Source of the DNA: Noviherbaspirillum aerium
GTDB lineage: Bacteria; Pseudomonadota; Gammaproteobacteria; Burkholderiales; Burkholderiaceae_D
Length of the DNA: 64,000 nucleotides
NCBI RefSeq assembly: GCF_008929045.1
Contig: NZ_VFAH01000004.1
Location: forward strand, 248,001-312,000
Reading direction: 5' to 3'
Part shown: in pieces, positions 28,279 through 36,503 of the stretch
Layout: the number at the start of each line of letters is the position of its first letter
Position numbering within the stretch: position 1 is the stretch's first letter
Program-made: the position numbers and the translations under genes
The notes under the pieces: model-generated
The model's input: only the letters and a program-made list of their open reading frames with translations
Databases searched by the model: none
Told to the model about the DNA's origin: nothing

Positions 28279-29094
28279 TCATGGCCTGCGGCTCCCTTGT
28301 CCCGCGACGGCATCAGCCGGGGTGAACGGAGGCATTTCGGAAAAGCCCTTCGCATGACGGTAGACTTCGTCATATCTTGCCGATGGCGAATGCTTCTCCT
28401 GATATTCGGCACTCTGTTCGACTTCCGCCCGGGAAAGACCGACCACCACGCGTCTTTCCGCCCAGTCCACTTGCCGGATGCGTCTTGGCGAAATGAGCAC
28501 CTGTTTTCCCGGCCACCAGTTGCGCGTATCGACAATCATATGGGAAATCGACCAGTCGCGGTCATCAAAGAGAAAATCCTCCACATGCCCGATTTGGTCA
28601 TCAGACGCTTCAATGCGGTATCCGACCACCTCGTCCTTGCTTCGCAAATGGGGATCCCCATCCGGCTGCGCAGGATGTCCATCATTGCCCGGTTCCTCGG
28701 CAGGCAGAGGATTGATCATCGCCGGGCTCACCATCATTGGCATCGCGGTTGCCCCCCAGATATACGGTCCCGACCAGTAGTAGGGATAGCTGTAGTGATT
28801 CGCTATCAGGGCTTCCTCCTGGCGGGAAACCGGCATTGCCGTGTCCCTGCCCGGACTGTCCTTTACCTGCGCCCGGCTCAGCCTGACCATGACTTCCTGA
28901 CGGTTCCAGTCGACGCCAAGCACGGAAACCGGCGAGATCAGAACATGACGTCCGCTTAACCAGCCTCCCGTGTTCACTTCAAGGTACCGGACAACCCATT
29001 GATGATCGTCAAAATAGATATCCTTGACCTTACCGATCAGGCCTTCCGAAGTCATGATCGCGAATCCGTCCAGCGCCTTAAGGCTATGTAACAT
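28279..29094 (-). CDS. Protein with two PRC-barrel domains
   Basis: The 271-residue protein has two PRC-barrel units: residues about 1-75 (MTSEGLIGKVKDIYFDDHQW, VLISPVSV) and about 150-225 (IEASDDQIGHVEDFLFDDRDWSI, VLISPRRIRQVDW), joined by a Pro/Tyr-rich linker. There is no signal peptide or membrane helix, so it is likely cytoplasmic. Such proteins are common in stress-tolerant soil proteobacteria, with unknown partners. GAGGAG stands six bases before the ATG. Confidence 0.88.
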   Translation of the reverse strand: MLHSLKALDGFAIMTSEGLIGKVKDIYFDDHQWVVRYLEVNTGGWLSGRHVLISPVSVLGVDWNRQEVMVRLSRAQVKDSPGRDTAMPVSRQEEALIANHYSYPYYWSGPYIWGATAMPMMVSPAMINPLPAEEPGNDGHPAQPDGDPHLRSKDEVVGYRIEASDDQIGHVEDFLFDDRDWSISHMIVDTRNWWPGKQVLISPRRIRQVDWAERRVVVGLSRAEVEQSAEYQEKHSPSARYDEVYRHAKGFSEMPPFTPADAVAGQGSRRP

Positions 29095-29228
29095 GATGAC
29101 TCCTCAAAAACCCATTGGCGGTTCAAACCGACAATGGCTCGCAGCGAGCAAGCCGGCGGGCCGACGGCCTGCTCCAATGCGGGACTTCACTTTTCCAATG
29201 CCGCTGCCGCGCCAGGACCCTTGCGGGA

Positions 29229-29312
29229 TTAAAAAATCAGCTTCAGCACGCCGCTCACGACAAGCAGTCCCACCAGAAAGATAATGACAACCAGCCAAAG
29301 CAGAATTTTCAT
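29229..29312 (-). CDS. 27-residue single-helix membrane peptide
   Basis: This frame is too short for usual gene callers. It reads MKILLWLVVIIFLVGLLVV and ends SGVLKLIF before a TAA stop. It is one hydrophobic helix with a Lys at each end. GGAGG lies four bases upstream of the ATG, a strong ribosome site. It lies between the PRC-barrel and DUF4142 genes on the same strand, so it may be in their transcript. Function unknown; small membrane proteins often act on larger membrane partners. Confidence 0.65.
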   Translation of the reverse strand: MKILLWLVVIIFLVGLLVVSGVLKLIF

Positions 29313-29465
29313 CAGGCCTCCATTGAATGATCATGCAAAACCAGTGGAAATGCAGGAAAGGCGTGCGGCGCGCCGGGCCGCGGCCGGTAAAGAACGGCGC
29401 CCCGGAATCCCGATGGCCTGCCCGCTACAGATGTGCGTCTGCGGTGGAATTCCCCCGCGTGCTTC

Positions 29466-30107
29466 TCATTTCTTGATCTCCATCTTTTTCGCCGCAGCGA
29501 GATGCTGGGCGACGACTTTCATGGTTTTTTGCGCATAAGCCCTGAGATCCTTGTCCTTGGCGGTCTTTTGGGTTTTCTGCAGCAATTCATGCGTGCGCTG
29601 ATGATCGCCGACACCGACACGCTGAATGAACTGGTTGTCGAACGTCTCGCCGGACAGCGCCTGCAAGGCCGTGGCAATGGCCTTGTGCTGGATATCGGTC
29701 TCGTTCGGCAAGCTGGCACCTTTGGACTTCGCCAGTGTTTCGAGTTCTTTATTCGCTTTCGTGTGATCATCGATCAGGCGCTGCGCAAATTTGCGTAACT
29801 GTTCGTTCTGGGATTTTTCCAGGGCCATCTTGCCCACTTCGATTTCCGCAAGGTTGGCATGCGCAATGTCCTGCATCATCTCCTGATCACCCTCGGTCAA
29901 TTTTCCGCTGCGCGGTTCGGAGGCGCCGCTCGTATTCATGCTGGTTTCACTGCGTATATCGGCGCTGTTGGCTGCGGTAGTCTGGCTACTGCGGCCGTCA
30001 TGCGTCGTTGCAGGCTGCGTGGGTCGAGCCTGCAACGGTCCCGCTGCGAACAGTAGCGCAATGGCGCCGATACCGGCGAATCTGGATAAGAAATAAGCTT
30101 GCTTCAT
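29466..30107 (-). CDS. DUF4142 exported protein
   Basis: The 213-residue protein has a signal peptide (FLSRFAGIGAIALLFAAGPLQA) and a helical ferritin-like DUF4142 domain: FAQRLIDDHTKANKELETLAKSKG and FDNQFIQRVGVGDHQRTHELLQ, with the typical His-rich, Asp-His positions (DDHTKAN, VGDHQR). The domain is thought to be a periplasmic four-helix bundle of unknown activity. The start at 30107 has AAAGGAGC upstream; the longer frame has none. Confidence 0.9.
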   Translation of the reverse strand: MKQAYFLSRFAGIGAIALLFAAGPLQARPTQPATTHDGRSSQTTAANSADIRSETSMNTSGASEPRSGKLTEGDQEMMQDIAHANLAEIEVGKMALEKSQNEQLRKFAQRLIDDHTKANKELETLAKSKGASLPNETDIQHKAIATALQALSGETFDNQFIQRVGVGDHQRTHELLQKTQKTAKDKDLRAYAQKTMKVVAQHLAAAKKMEIKK

Positions 30108-30217
30108 GACTTGGGCTCCTTTGGTCATTGAACTGCCTGCAGAATCAGGCATGAAAACATGCAAGTATCAGCACGAGAAAGATGCCCATACCGCCAGTGC
30201 GGGACGGCGAACACGCA

Positions 30218-30682
30218 CTATCTCCCGATACCGTTCGTAGGCCCGGGTGCAGGACCGGCTGGCGACCCGGTCGCTCCGCTTCCCATGGAACCGGAACCGA
30301 CGCTGGTGGGATAGTCCGACTCGCTGATTGTCCTGTCGCGGTCGCCGCTGGTGCCGATGGGCATGGAGTCCGTCGTAATTACCGACGAACCGCTCGAACC
30401 ATCCACCGGGCAGTTCACGCTGGACGGACGGCACTCGGCCGGTGTGCCGGCTGTGGCCGGCCCTGGTTTCCCAGGTATCGAGTCGGCATTTTCAGGCGCC
30501 TTTTGCACGGAATCGGTCCCAGTTCGGCCCCCGCGGGACTCCGCGCTGTTCGAGGCAAGGGCAGGCCGATGGCCCGCACCGCCGAAGGCATCGACGACTG
30601 TGAGTGTCGCCGGCGTTTGTGCGCCGGCGACATTCATCATCGTCGCGAATGCGGCAAGTGCCGCCAAGGTCGGTTTGAACAT
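30218..30682 (-). CDS. Exported low-complexity protein, unknown
   Basis: The 154-residue protein has a clear signal peptide (MFKPTLAALAAFATMMNVAGA-Q) and a mature part rich in Gly, Ser, Pro and Thr with no known domain. GGAGG sits four bases before the ATG, so translation is well supported. Two cysteines (ECRPSSVNC) could form a disulfide. Probably periplasmic or surface-exposed and disordered. I do not recognise the family. Confidence 0.7.
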   Translation of the reverse strand: MFKPTLAALAAFATMMNVAGAQTPATLTVVDAFGGAGHRPALASNSAESRGGRTGTDSVQKAPENADSIPGKPGPATAGTPAECRPSSVNCPVDGSSGSSVITTDSMPIGTSGDRDRTISESDYPTSVGSGSMGSGATGSPAGPAPGPTNGIGR

Positions 30683-30852
30683 AAGACCTCCGGATAACTA
30701 ACACCAATTCTGCATTGTCGACGACGGGTTCCGCAGGCACGACCCCGTTTCTCGTCATCGTGGCCTGCGGCGCATCCGTTGTTGTCGACGCGGGTGCCCG
30801 TTGGACATGGGATCGCCTGCGCTATCCTGCAGCCGCCCGCCTGGCTCTTCGC

Positions 30853-31635
30853 TTATTTCGCCGGTGCGGATGACGCGCCCACCGCGCCGGTTCCCGAATC
30901 GCCTGACGACTTCATTTGCCCCGATCCCTGAGTGGAAAGAGCCTGCTTCAGTGATTTGGCGCGGGACCCGCCGGTTTTTCCGGAAATGATGTCCTTCGCC
31001 GACACCTGCGCCCGGTAGTACTCGCGGTTGTCGCCATCGTCGTAATGAATATCGGTAATGCCGACGGTGGCATTGGCAAACGCGCCCTTGGTATCGGACC
31101 AGACCACCACGTCGCCGTTGCCGGCAGCCGCCTGAGCCTTGCCTGTATAGTTGACGATCGTGAGGCCAGCGCCGGCATTGAGCGCAAAGTTATTCTCTTT
31201 AGAGAATTCATTGACTGCCTTATCGTTCATCAGCAGCATCGCTATCGACCCCACTTCGACGCCGGCCTGGAGGCCGGTACTCAAGCCGCCGTAGTTATAG
31301 AACACGGGAGAACTCCATTGCCCGTCTTTGTTGACCAGCATGACGCCTTCGCCGCCGCGTGCGCCGATGCCCCATCCGCCACGCGCATAGGTCGGCACGA
31401 TGAATATGCCTTTGGCCTTGCCGAGCAGGTCCCTGATCTGCGGTTCAGACTCGAGCTTTTCCACAACGCGGGTCGCGGACGCGACTTGCTGCTGCGTGTC
31501 CGACAGCATCGGCCGGGTCTCACCCATTGATGCACCCGACGCCGGTGTGTCCGACGCAGCAAAGGCAAATGCGGCCGGCGCGGCGATCGCCACTGCGCAA
31601 GCGACGTTTATCCAAGTTCTTTTATCCGATTTCAT
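30853..31635 (-). CDS. SYLF-domain (YSC84-like) exported protein
   Basis: The 260-residue protein has a signal peptide ending near AAFAFAA and a SYLF lipid-binding domain: AKGIFIVPTYARGGWGIGARGG (core GIFIVPTYARGGWG), YNYGGLSTGLQAGVEVG and AVNEFSKENNFALNAGAGLTI. The tail is Gly/Ser-rich. SYLF proteins bind membranes or phosphoinositides in eukaryotes; bacterial exported forms are of unknown role. The ATG at 31635 is chosen because AGGAG is eight bases ahead. A PmrA/QseB-type box lies upstream. Confidence 0.9.
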   Translation of the reverse strand: MKSDKRTWINVACAVAIAAPAAFAFAASDTPASGASMGETRPMLSDTQQQVASATRVVEKLESEPQIRDLLGKAKGIFIVPTYARGGWGIGARGGEGVMLVNKDGQWSSPVFYNYGGLSTGLQAGVEVGSIAMLLMNDKAVNEFSKENNFALNAGAGLTIVNYTGKAQAAAGNGDVVVWSDTKGAFANATVGITDIHYDDGDNREYYRAQVSAKDIISGKTGGSRAKSLKQALSTQGSGQMKSSGDSGTGAVGASSAPAK

Positions 31636-31747
31636 GCTCATTACTCCTATGGAATTGATTGCAAAAGCGCTGCGGCGCCAATCCCGAGCGTGATGTGCTT
31701 TGTCTGTGCCAACCGCTGCGCAAGACCGTCCAAAAGCGTATGGAAGA

Positions 31748-31780
31748 AGCTTACTGACCGAGAGTTAAGCGAAAATTAAG
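31748..31780 (-). promoter_or_regulatory. PmrA/QseB-type box with -10, ahead of the SYLF gene
   Basis: Reading leftward: CTTAAT-TTTCG-CTTAAC (31780-31764), 10 bp, then TAAGCT (31753-31748). The transcript start would be near 31741, about 106 bp before the SYLF ATG. The -10 is weak but keeps A2 and T6. Confidence 0.6.
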
Positions 31781-32007
31781 CTCGAAGTTGCTTAGGAGTC
31801 CGCAGCGGATGCGCTGGGATGAATAGGGTTCTGCCCGCCATGCTGATAGTCTGCCAGATGGCTGGTTCATAGGGGCTTGCCGATGCGTGCCGCGTTCGCC
31901 TTTTCATTCGCATGCCATCCTGCATCACGCCCAGCCTGCGAAGGGAATTCGACCGGTGGAACCTTCGGCAGTTACATCCTGAACGGACTCGATGTCATGG
32001 CGACAGA

Positions 32008-32036
32008 CAAAAAAAGCCCCGCTATCCCACGGGGCA
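32008..32036 (-). terminator. Intrinsic terminator of the candidate sRNA
   Basis: The stem GCCCCG/CGGGGC with loop TGGGATAG is followed on the minus strand by seven T. No protein gene on the minus strand precedes it within 2 kb (the nearest lies above 33 kb and is separated by plus-strand genes). Confidence 0.8.
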
Positions 32037-32128
32037 AAGAAAGGAGGTACATGAAGATCCGGCCCGGCTCATCAGCGGCGAAAAGACGAATGCCTTCAAC
32101 TTCAAGACTGCTTCACTCAAAAGACAGT
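32008..32128 (-). ncRNA. Candidate ~120-nt small RNA
   Basis: The unit is bounded by a strong promoter (box plus CATAAT at 32140-32135) and an intrinsic terminator. The predicted RNA has a CU-rich stretch UACCUCCUUUCUUUG just before the terminator stem, able to pair with Shine-Dalgarno sequences. A 32-codon TTG-started frame (32120-32022) exists inside but has no ribosome site and its stop lies in the terminator stem, so a non-coding role is favoured. Expression and targets are not known. Confidence 0.55.
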
Positions 32129-32134
32129 ATAGGA

Positions 32135-32167
32135 ATTATGGGATAACAGAATTAAGCGAAAATTAAG
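32135..32167 (-). promoter_or_regulatory. PmrA/QseB-type box with -10, ahead of the candidate sRNA
   Basis: CTTAAT-TTTCG-CTTAAT (32167-32151) is the closest match to the local consensus. It is followed after 10 bp by CATAAT (32140-32135), a 5-of-6 match to the sigma-70 -10. The predicted start is near 32128. Confidence 0.7.
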
Positions 32168-32303
32168 ATGGGGGCCGTTGTTCATATAACCCGAAACTCC
32201 ATGGCAAGGCATCCATCTAAGCCCGTAGGCAGAACAGGATTTTGCCGCGCACGCTTTACCAGTTGGTCCATATCGACTTCGTCCGTCCATGAAAGGAGCC
32301 ATC

Positions 32304-32873
32304 ATGACCCGCACTAGTCGCCACCTGTGCATGTTCCTTCCGTTAGCGATCGCTCTCGGCATTTCCACGATGGCGAACGCCGATTCATCCATGCCTGCCA
32401 AGACACAGGCGAAAGCACAAGCAGGGCAGCCGGTACAGGAAAGCGGCCCGATGGCCCAGTACCAGCTGTCGAGACGCGAAGCACGTGCCGCCTATGCCGA
32501 TGCGCTAAAAGCCTGCAGGAGTCTGGCACCCGGCGCGAGAGAGCCATGCATGGGCGAGGCGCAGCAGAACTTTCAGAATGATCTTGCCTATGCATCGCAA
32601 CTGTATAACCGCGCCCGCCAGATGCTTCCCATACCCAGCCCCCAAGCGCAGTACAAGAATGCTCGGAGGGAGGCATATGCAGCCTTTAATGAGGCGAGCG
32701 GGGGCTGCAAATCGATGGCCTCGCATGACAGGAAGGATTGCATGAAAAATGCGAGAAGCCGCTTGCAAGCCGACCTGGCATACGCCAAAAATGAACTGGC
32801 GACCATGACGAATGGCGGCGACGGCAGCGAAGGCGCATCGCAAAGCAGGCAACATGGCCAAAGCGGTCAATGA
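32304..32873 (+). CDS. Exported protein with two internal cysteine-containing repeats
   Basis: The 189-residue protein has a signal peptide (FLPLAIALGISTMANA). The mature part holds two related units of about 45 residues: SRREARAAYADALKAC...RAPCM-like EPCMGEAQQNFQNDLAYA, and ARREAYAAFNEASGGC...KDCMKNARSRLQADLAYA. Each has two cysteines about 12-13 apart, so one disulfide hairpin per repeat is likely. AAAGGAGCC precedes the ATG at 32304. No known family is recognised. Probably periplasmic. Confidence 0.75.
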   Translation: MTRTSRHLCMFLPLAIALGISTMANADSSMPAKTQAKAQAGQPVQESGPMAQYQLSRREARAAYADALKACRSLAPGAREPCMGEAQQNFQNDLAYASQLYNRARQMLPIPSPQAQYKNARREAYAAFNEASGGCKSMASHDRKDCMKNARSRLQADLAYAKNELATMTNGGDGSEGASQSRQHGQSGQ

Positions 32874-33021
32874 GGCCGGTACGGCGCTTGCGCGCACCTA
32901 TGCCTTTTCTGCGAGGACTCGGTCCGCGCAATCGCTGTCCAGGCCTTCGACGCGGCCACGGGGCCGCATACGTAGGGCTGCGCGCCAGAAACCCGCTACA
33001 GCCGCATCGCTTGCCGGCACC

Positions 33022-34110
33022 TTATGCAGGTCTCACGCTCAACCCGGCGCGCGCCAAAGGCGGCGGATCGTCAAAGGTGATGAAGGCGTCACCGCCCGCC
33101 GCTCTCAGCATCCGATCCGCCGCCGCCCTGCTTTCAACGTCAAGCGCCTGATAATAATGACGCGCACGCTGCAGCATCCACAGGCTGTAGGGCCGGATAA
33201 TGCGCTTGCCCTGGCTACCTTCCAGCGCAAATGAATGCATGCCTATTGAACGCGGCAATGTCTCCCCGGGATGAGCCGCCATCCAGTCCCGAACTTTCTT
33301 CGCCGAGTCGGCAAGTACGGGAAGCTGTTCGGCAAACATGCGCCGCAGGATTGGAAAGAGGGTTGCCGGCACATGGTCGTTTTGCAGAAACTGTCCACTC
33401 AGAGGTTCCGGGTGCTGCATGCGCCTGACCCACTCCGCCACATCCGGCGCATGCCGTTTCATATGTTCCCCGGTCGCCGGGTCCCGATACTGATGAGCGT
33501 AGAGCGGACCGATGAGTCCGAAATCACCGATTGACGGTCGATCCCCGAATAGAAACGGGTACTCCCGGAAATGGGACGATAGTTCTGCCAGAAGCTTTTC
33601 ATAGGAGGCTTCCACAGCCGCATGCATGTGCGGTTCAGCGCCGAGCAGCACGGCGGCTTTGGAAAAAGGCTCGGCGCGACGCTGGCCAATCTCGAACTGC
33701 TGTTCCGGAGGCGCATCAGGTGCGTTGAGCGCGCCGAACGCCCGGATCGCCCACTCTTTGTTATGGTGCCAGCGATAATGCATGGCAGGTATCACCAGCC
33801 ATTCGTCACCAAAGGTTTCAAGCAACAGGGCGGCGAGCCGCTGGCATGGCGTGGAAGGATATACGGAAGGTCCGCCATGGCGCGCCTCCAGGGCGTCGAT
33901 GATATCGGTACTGTCTTGCAGGCAGCTGTTGTCCGGTGCGATCAACACCGGAATGACAGGAAAGCCGACTCGTGGAACGATGACTTCCTTGAAGACCCTC
34001 GCGTCGGCCTGGATCTCCTCGAACGCCAGGCCTTTCCAGCGCAGATAGGCCCGCACCTTGCCAGTGAAATAGCTGATATCAGCGCCATAGAGCTTGTATT
34101 GTGCTTGCAT
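33022..34110 (-). CDS. Glutathione S-transferase-like protein, long form
   Basis: The 362-residue protein has an N-terminal thioredoxin-like GST domain (YKLYGADISYFTGKVRAYLRWKGL, then PVLIAPDNSCLQDSTDIIDAL) and a helical C-terminal domain with YPFLFGDRPSIGDFGLIGPLYAH, the usual GST C-terminal motif. It is about 130 residues longer than typical GSTs, with a C-terminal extension. The start at 34110 has AGAGGAGC upstream; the frame is open further to 34287 without support. Substrate unknown; detoxification or redox role expected. Confidence 0.8.
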   Translation of the reverse strand: MQAQYKLYGADISYFTGKVRAYLRWKGLAFEEIQADARVFKEVIVPRVGFPVIPVLIAPDNSCLQDSTDIIDALEARHGGPSVYPSTPCQRLAALLLETFGDEWLVIPAMHYRWHHNKEWAIRAFGALNAPDAPPEQQFEIGQRRAEPFSKAAVLLGAEPHMHAAVEASYEKLLAELSSHFREYPFLFGDRPSIGDFGLIGPLYAHQYRDPATGEHMKRHAPDVAEWVRRMQHPEPLSGQFLQNDHVPATLFPILRRMFAEQLPVLADSAKKVRDWMAAHPGETLPRSIGMHSFALEGSQGKRIIRPYSLWMLQRARHYYQALDVESRAAADRMLRAAGGDAFITFDDPPPLARAGLSVRPA

Positions 34111-34844
34111 GCTCCTCTCCGGTTGGACGTGGCGTGCACCCGCGTGCAGAACCATGGAGAGCCATCTTACAATAAAAGCACGGTCGTGCTGATTATGACG
34201 GATGCGCGTCGCGCAATGCACGGCTCGTGCAATGAAGCGATGTCCGTAAAACCGATGCAAGACGACAGGGCGCCATTGGCAAAACATACATGCGTTAACT
34301 ATGAATTACAAAGAAAAGAAATCTTTACAAATGAATCCGCCTGTCATTGCCATCGTCCGCTAGGCGCCTTGTGCCGATCTGGACTCATCACGCGCCAAAT
34401 GAAATCGATGTTTTTTCGACTGGCGAAGCCGAGGTTGCAGGCGCGGCCAGGTGGAAAAAGACGCGGTCTCGCGGCATCGTCTGGCTCGGGATTGGTATTC
34501 GATGCAGGCGGAGGTACTTGCGCTGCCGAGTCATGGACTGCAAGTCTTGGTATGAAAAATGCACGGGTATGGATGAGCAATCGCTCCACGGAGATCCCCG
34601 CCTTCAGTAAGGCATGCAACACGATCGCACTGCTCACTGTGCCATCACTGTTGGATCGAACGTTAACCGTACCTGAATACCCGTCGCAGCACGGATGATG
34701 GACTTCCTTGCAGGCGCTAATCTGGAATAGCAAGCAGCACGCATATCATCGCTTCGGGCGACACAGAAAGTGCAGTGAGCCCGCGAACATCGATTCCCCG
34801 CGCGTCGCCTGCCCATGTCTTTACCGATCTGCAAAGGAGACCAG
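34111..34844. other. Gene-poor stretch between GST-like and DUF2254 genes
   Basis: This 734-bp stretch is divergent between two genes. A 129-codon minus frame (34344-34733) has no ribosome site and no motif I recognise. It may be gene debris. No box of the CTTAAT type is present. Confidence 0.45.
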
Positions 34845-36164
34845 ATGTTGAAGCTATTGCAAGGACTCCAGGATATACGGCATGGCCTGTGGTTCGTGCC
34901 CGCGATACTGGTGACCCTGGCCATATTCCTTGCTGCCTTGCTGGTGGAATTTGATGCCACCCTGGGCCACGATGCCCTGGCGCAGTGGCCACGGCTTTTC
35001 GGCGCGGGCGCCGAGGGCGCGCGAAGCACCCTGCAAACCATCGCAGGCGCGATGGTCAGCGTCGCCACCCTGACCTTCTCCATCACCGTTTTGGTATTGT
35101 CCACCGCTGCTACCCAATACACGCCGGCGGTAATACGGACGTTCATGGCGAGCCGCCCGACCCAGTGGGTACTGGGCGTGTTCCTCGGCATCTTTGTCTA
35201 TTGCCTGGTAGTCCTGCGCTCCATCCACGGCGGAGATGAAACCTTCATTCCTTCGCTGGCTGTCACCTTTTCCCTGGTATTGGCCGTGCTGGGCGTGGGC
35301 ATGCTCGTCTACTATATCCACCATATTGCTTCATCGATTCAAGCCTCGTTCATTGTCTCCAACGTGGCCGAGGAAACGATACGGGCGATCGATGCAACCT
35401 ATCCTGAACTTTCCCAGAAGGAAAGCCGGCCCAAATCCGCTGGCGCCACCTTCTCCTGCCGCGATTGCCACCAGGTCAATGCCGCCCATACCGGCTATCT
35501 GCGCACGGTAGACAGGAAAGGCGTCGCCGCCTTCGCCGACAGGCATGGGGTCACGGTACAGTTCATCAAGAAAGTCGGAGATTTCGTCATTGAAGACACC
35601 ACGCTCGCGCTTTGCGACCGGGAGCCGGACAGTCGCATGCAGCGGGAATTCAAGGACTTGTACACCGTCGGCCACTATCGTACCGTCGAGCAAGATATAG
35701 GCGTCGGCATACGTCAGCTGGTGGATATCGCACTTCGGGCAAACTCTCCTGGAGTGAATGACACAAGCACCGCACTCCTGTGCATTGATTATCTGGGCGC
35801 CGTCGTGATACGTCTCAGCTCCAGGGACCTCGGCGCCAAAGACAAGCCGGCGGCAGAACACCTCTCGGAAAAGGAAATAGTCATAATGCCGGACAGAACG
35901 TTTAACGACTTTCTGTCCGACGTATTCGATCCGCTTCGCTGCAACGCGGGCGATAACATTGAGGTCTACGTTCGACTTGTCGACACATTGCAACTTGCTG
36001 CCGACAATGTCCGCAATCCGGCACACCGAGAACGATTGCGCACCCAGCTGGCGCGGGTACATGAAGATGCGCGCGCGCGGATTACCGCGCCAAACCAATT
36101 CGCATTGATCTCGAAAGCGCTTCACGGGGCGGGAACGCCCGGTGCATTGACGAATGGTCCATGA
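34845..36164 (+). CDS. DUF2254 family membrane protein
   Basis: The 439-residue protein has about four N-terminal membrane helices (FVPAILVTLAIFLAALLVEF; VSVATLTFSITVLVLSTAATQYTPAVIRTF, core FSITVLVLSTAATQYTP; two more to about residue 160) followed by a large soluble region. DQDIGVGIRQ-like VEQDIGVGIRQLVDIALRANSPGVND (core DIALRANSPGVND) is the family hallmark. Function unknown. AAAGGAGA precedes the ATG at 34845; the longer frame lacks a site. Confidence 0.9.
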   Translation: MLKLLQGLQDIRHGLWFVPAILVTLAIFLAALLVEFDATLGHDALAQWPRLFGAGAEGARSTLQTIAGAMVSVATLTFSITVLVLSTAATQYTPAVIRTFMASRPTQWVLGVFLGIFVYCLVVLRSIHGGDETFIPSLAVTFSLVLAVLGVGMLVYYIHHIASSIQASFIVSNVAEETIRAIDATYPELSQKESRPKSAGATFSCRDCHQVNAAHTGYLRTVDRKGVAAFADRHGVTVQFIKKVGDFVIEDTTLALCDREPDSRMQREFKDLYTVGHYRTVEQDIGVGIRQLVDIALRANSPGVNDTSTALLCIDYLGAVVIRLSSRDLGAKDKPAAEHLSEKEIVIMPDRTFNDFLSDVFDPLRCNAGDNIEVYVRLVDTLQLAADNVRNPAHRERLRTQLARVHEDARARITAPNQFALISKALHGAGTPGALTNGP

Positions 36165-36503
36165 CATCGGCATCGCGCCGTCACGGACGGAGCTTCTTCT
36201 TCTGCATTCCAGTTGGGAAGCTTCCGATTGCAAGGATCGTCCTTGCGCCGGAGCGATTTCGGCTTGGCTGGACTAGGCGAGGCCGAGAAGATTTGCGCGC
36301 AGGACGTAGGCAGGGTTTCGCAAAGCCTTGGTTTTCGCCGCCATAGCCGACTGGCATGCAAGCCGGTCCGCGGGCAGAGGCGTGGCGACGCGCCATGACT
36401 AAGCCACGGCAAGGAGCCACAACGCAGTACTGCCGCCAAATGTTCCGGCATCGCCAGTAAAGTCAAACCGAAAACACCTTACATACTCGATACTGGTCAA
36501 ACC
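36165..36503. other. Intergenic region carrying dispersed repeats
   Basis: There is no gene. A GCAAGGA/TCCTTGC hairpin (36229-36245) without T run lies after DUF2254. The right part carries the dispersed repeat shared with 23.1 and 53.2 kb. Confidence 0.5.
36378..36475 (+). repeat. Dispersed intergenic repeat, copy 2
   Basis: The left part (from AGGCGTGGCGACGCG to AAGGAGCCACAACGCAG) resembles 53171-53226, and the right part (36438-36475) resembles 23141-23178. This copy therefore links the other two into one family. Confidence 0.6.

Larger units (their letters stand above)
31781..32303. other. Intergenic region with candidate sRNA
   Basis: There is no convincing protein gene here. The region holds the promoter, body and terminator of a candidate minus-strand small RNA (32008-32128). 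On the plus strand a 31-codon frame (32051-32146) has AAAGGAGG only three bases before its ATG, which is too close to be a good start. Confidence 0.5.

Noticed and set aside
32051-32146. 31-codon plus-strand frame with AAAGGAGG in front
   Set aside because: The Shine-Dalgarno is only three bases from the ATG and the strand has no promoter signal here; the antisense sRNA reading, with promoter and terminator, explains the sequence better.
34344-34733. 129-codon minus-strand frame in the gap before DUF2254
   Set aside because: No ribosome site, no motif, start near its own end of a gene-poor stretch; possibly debris.
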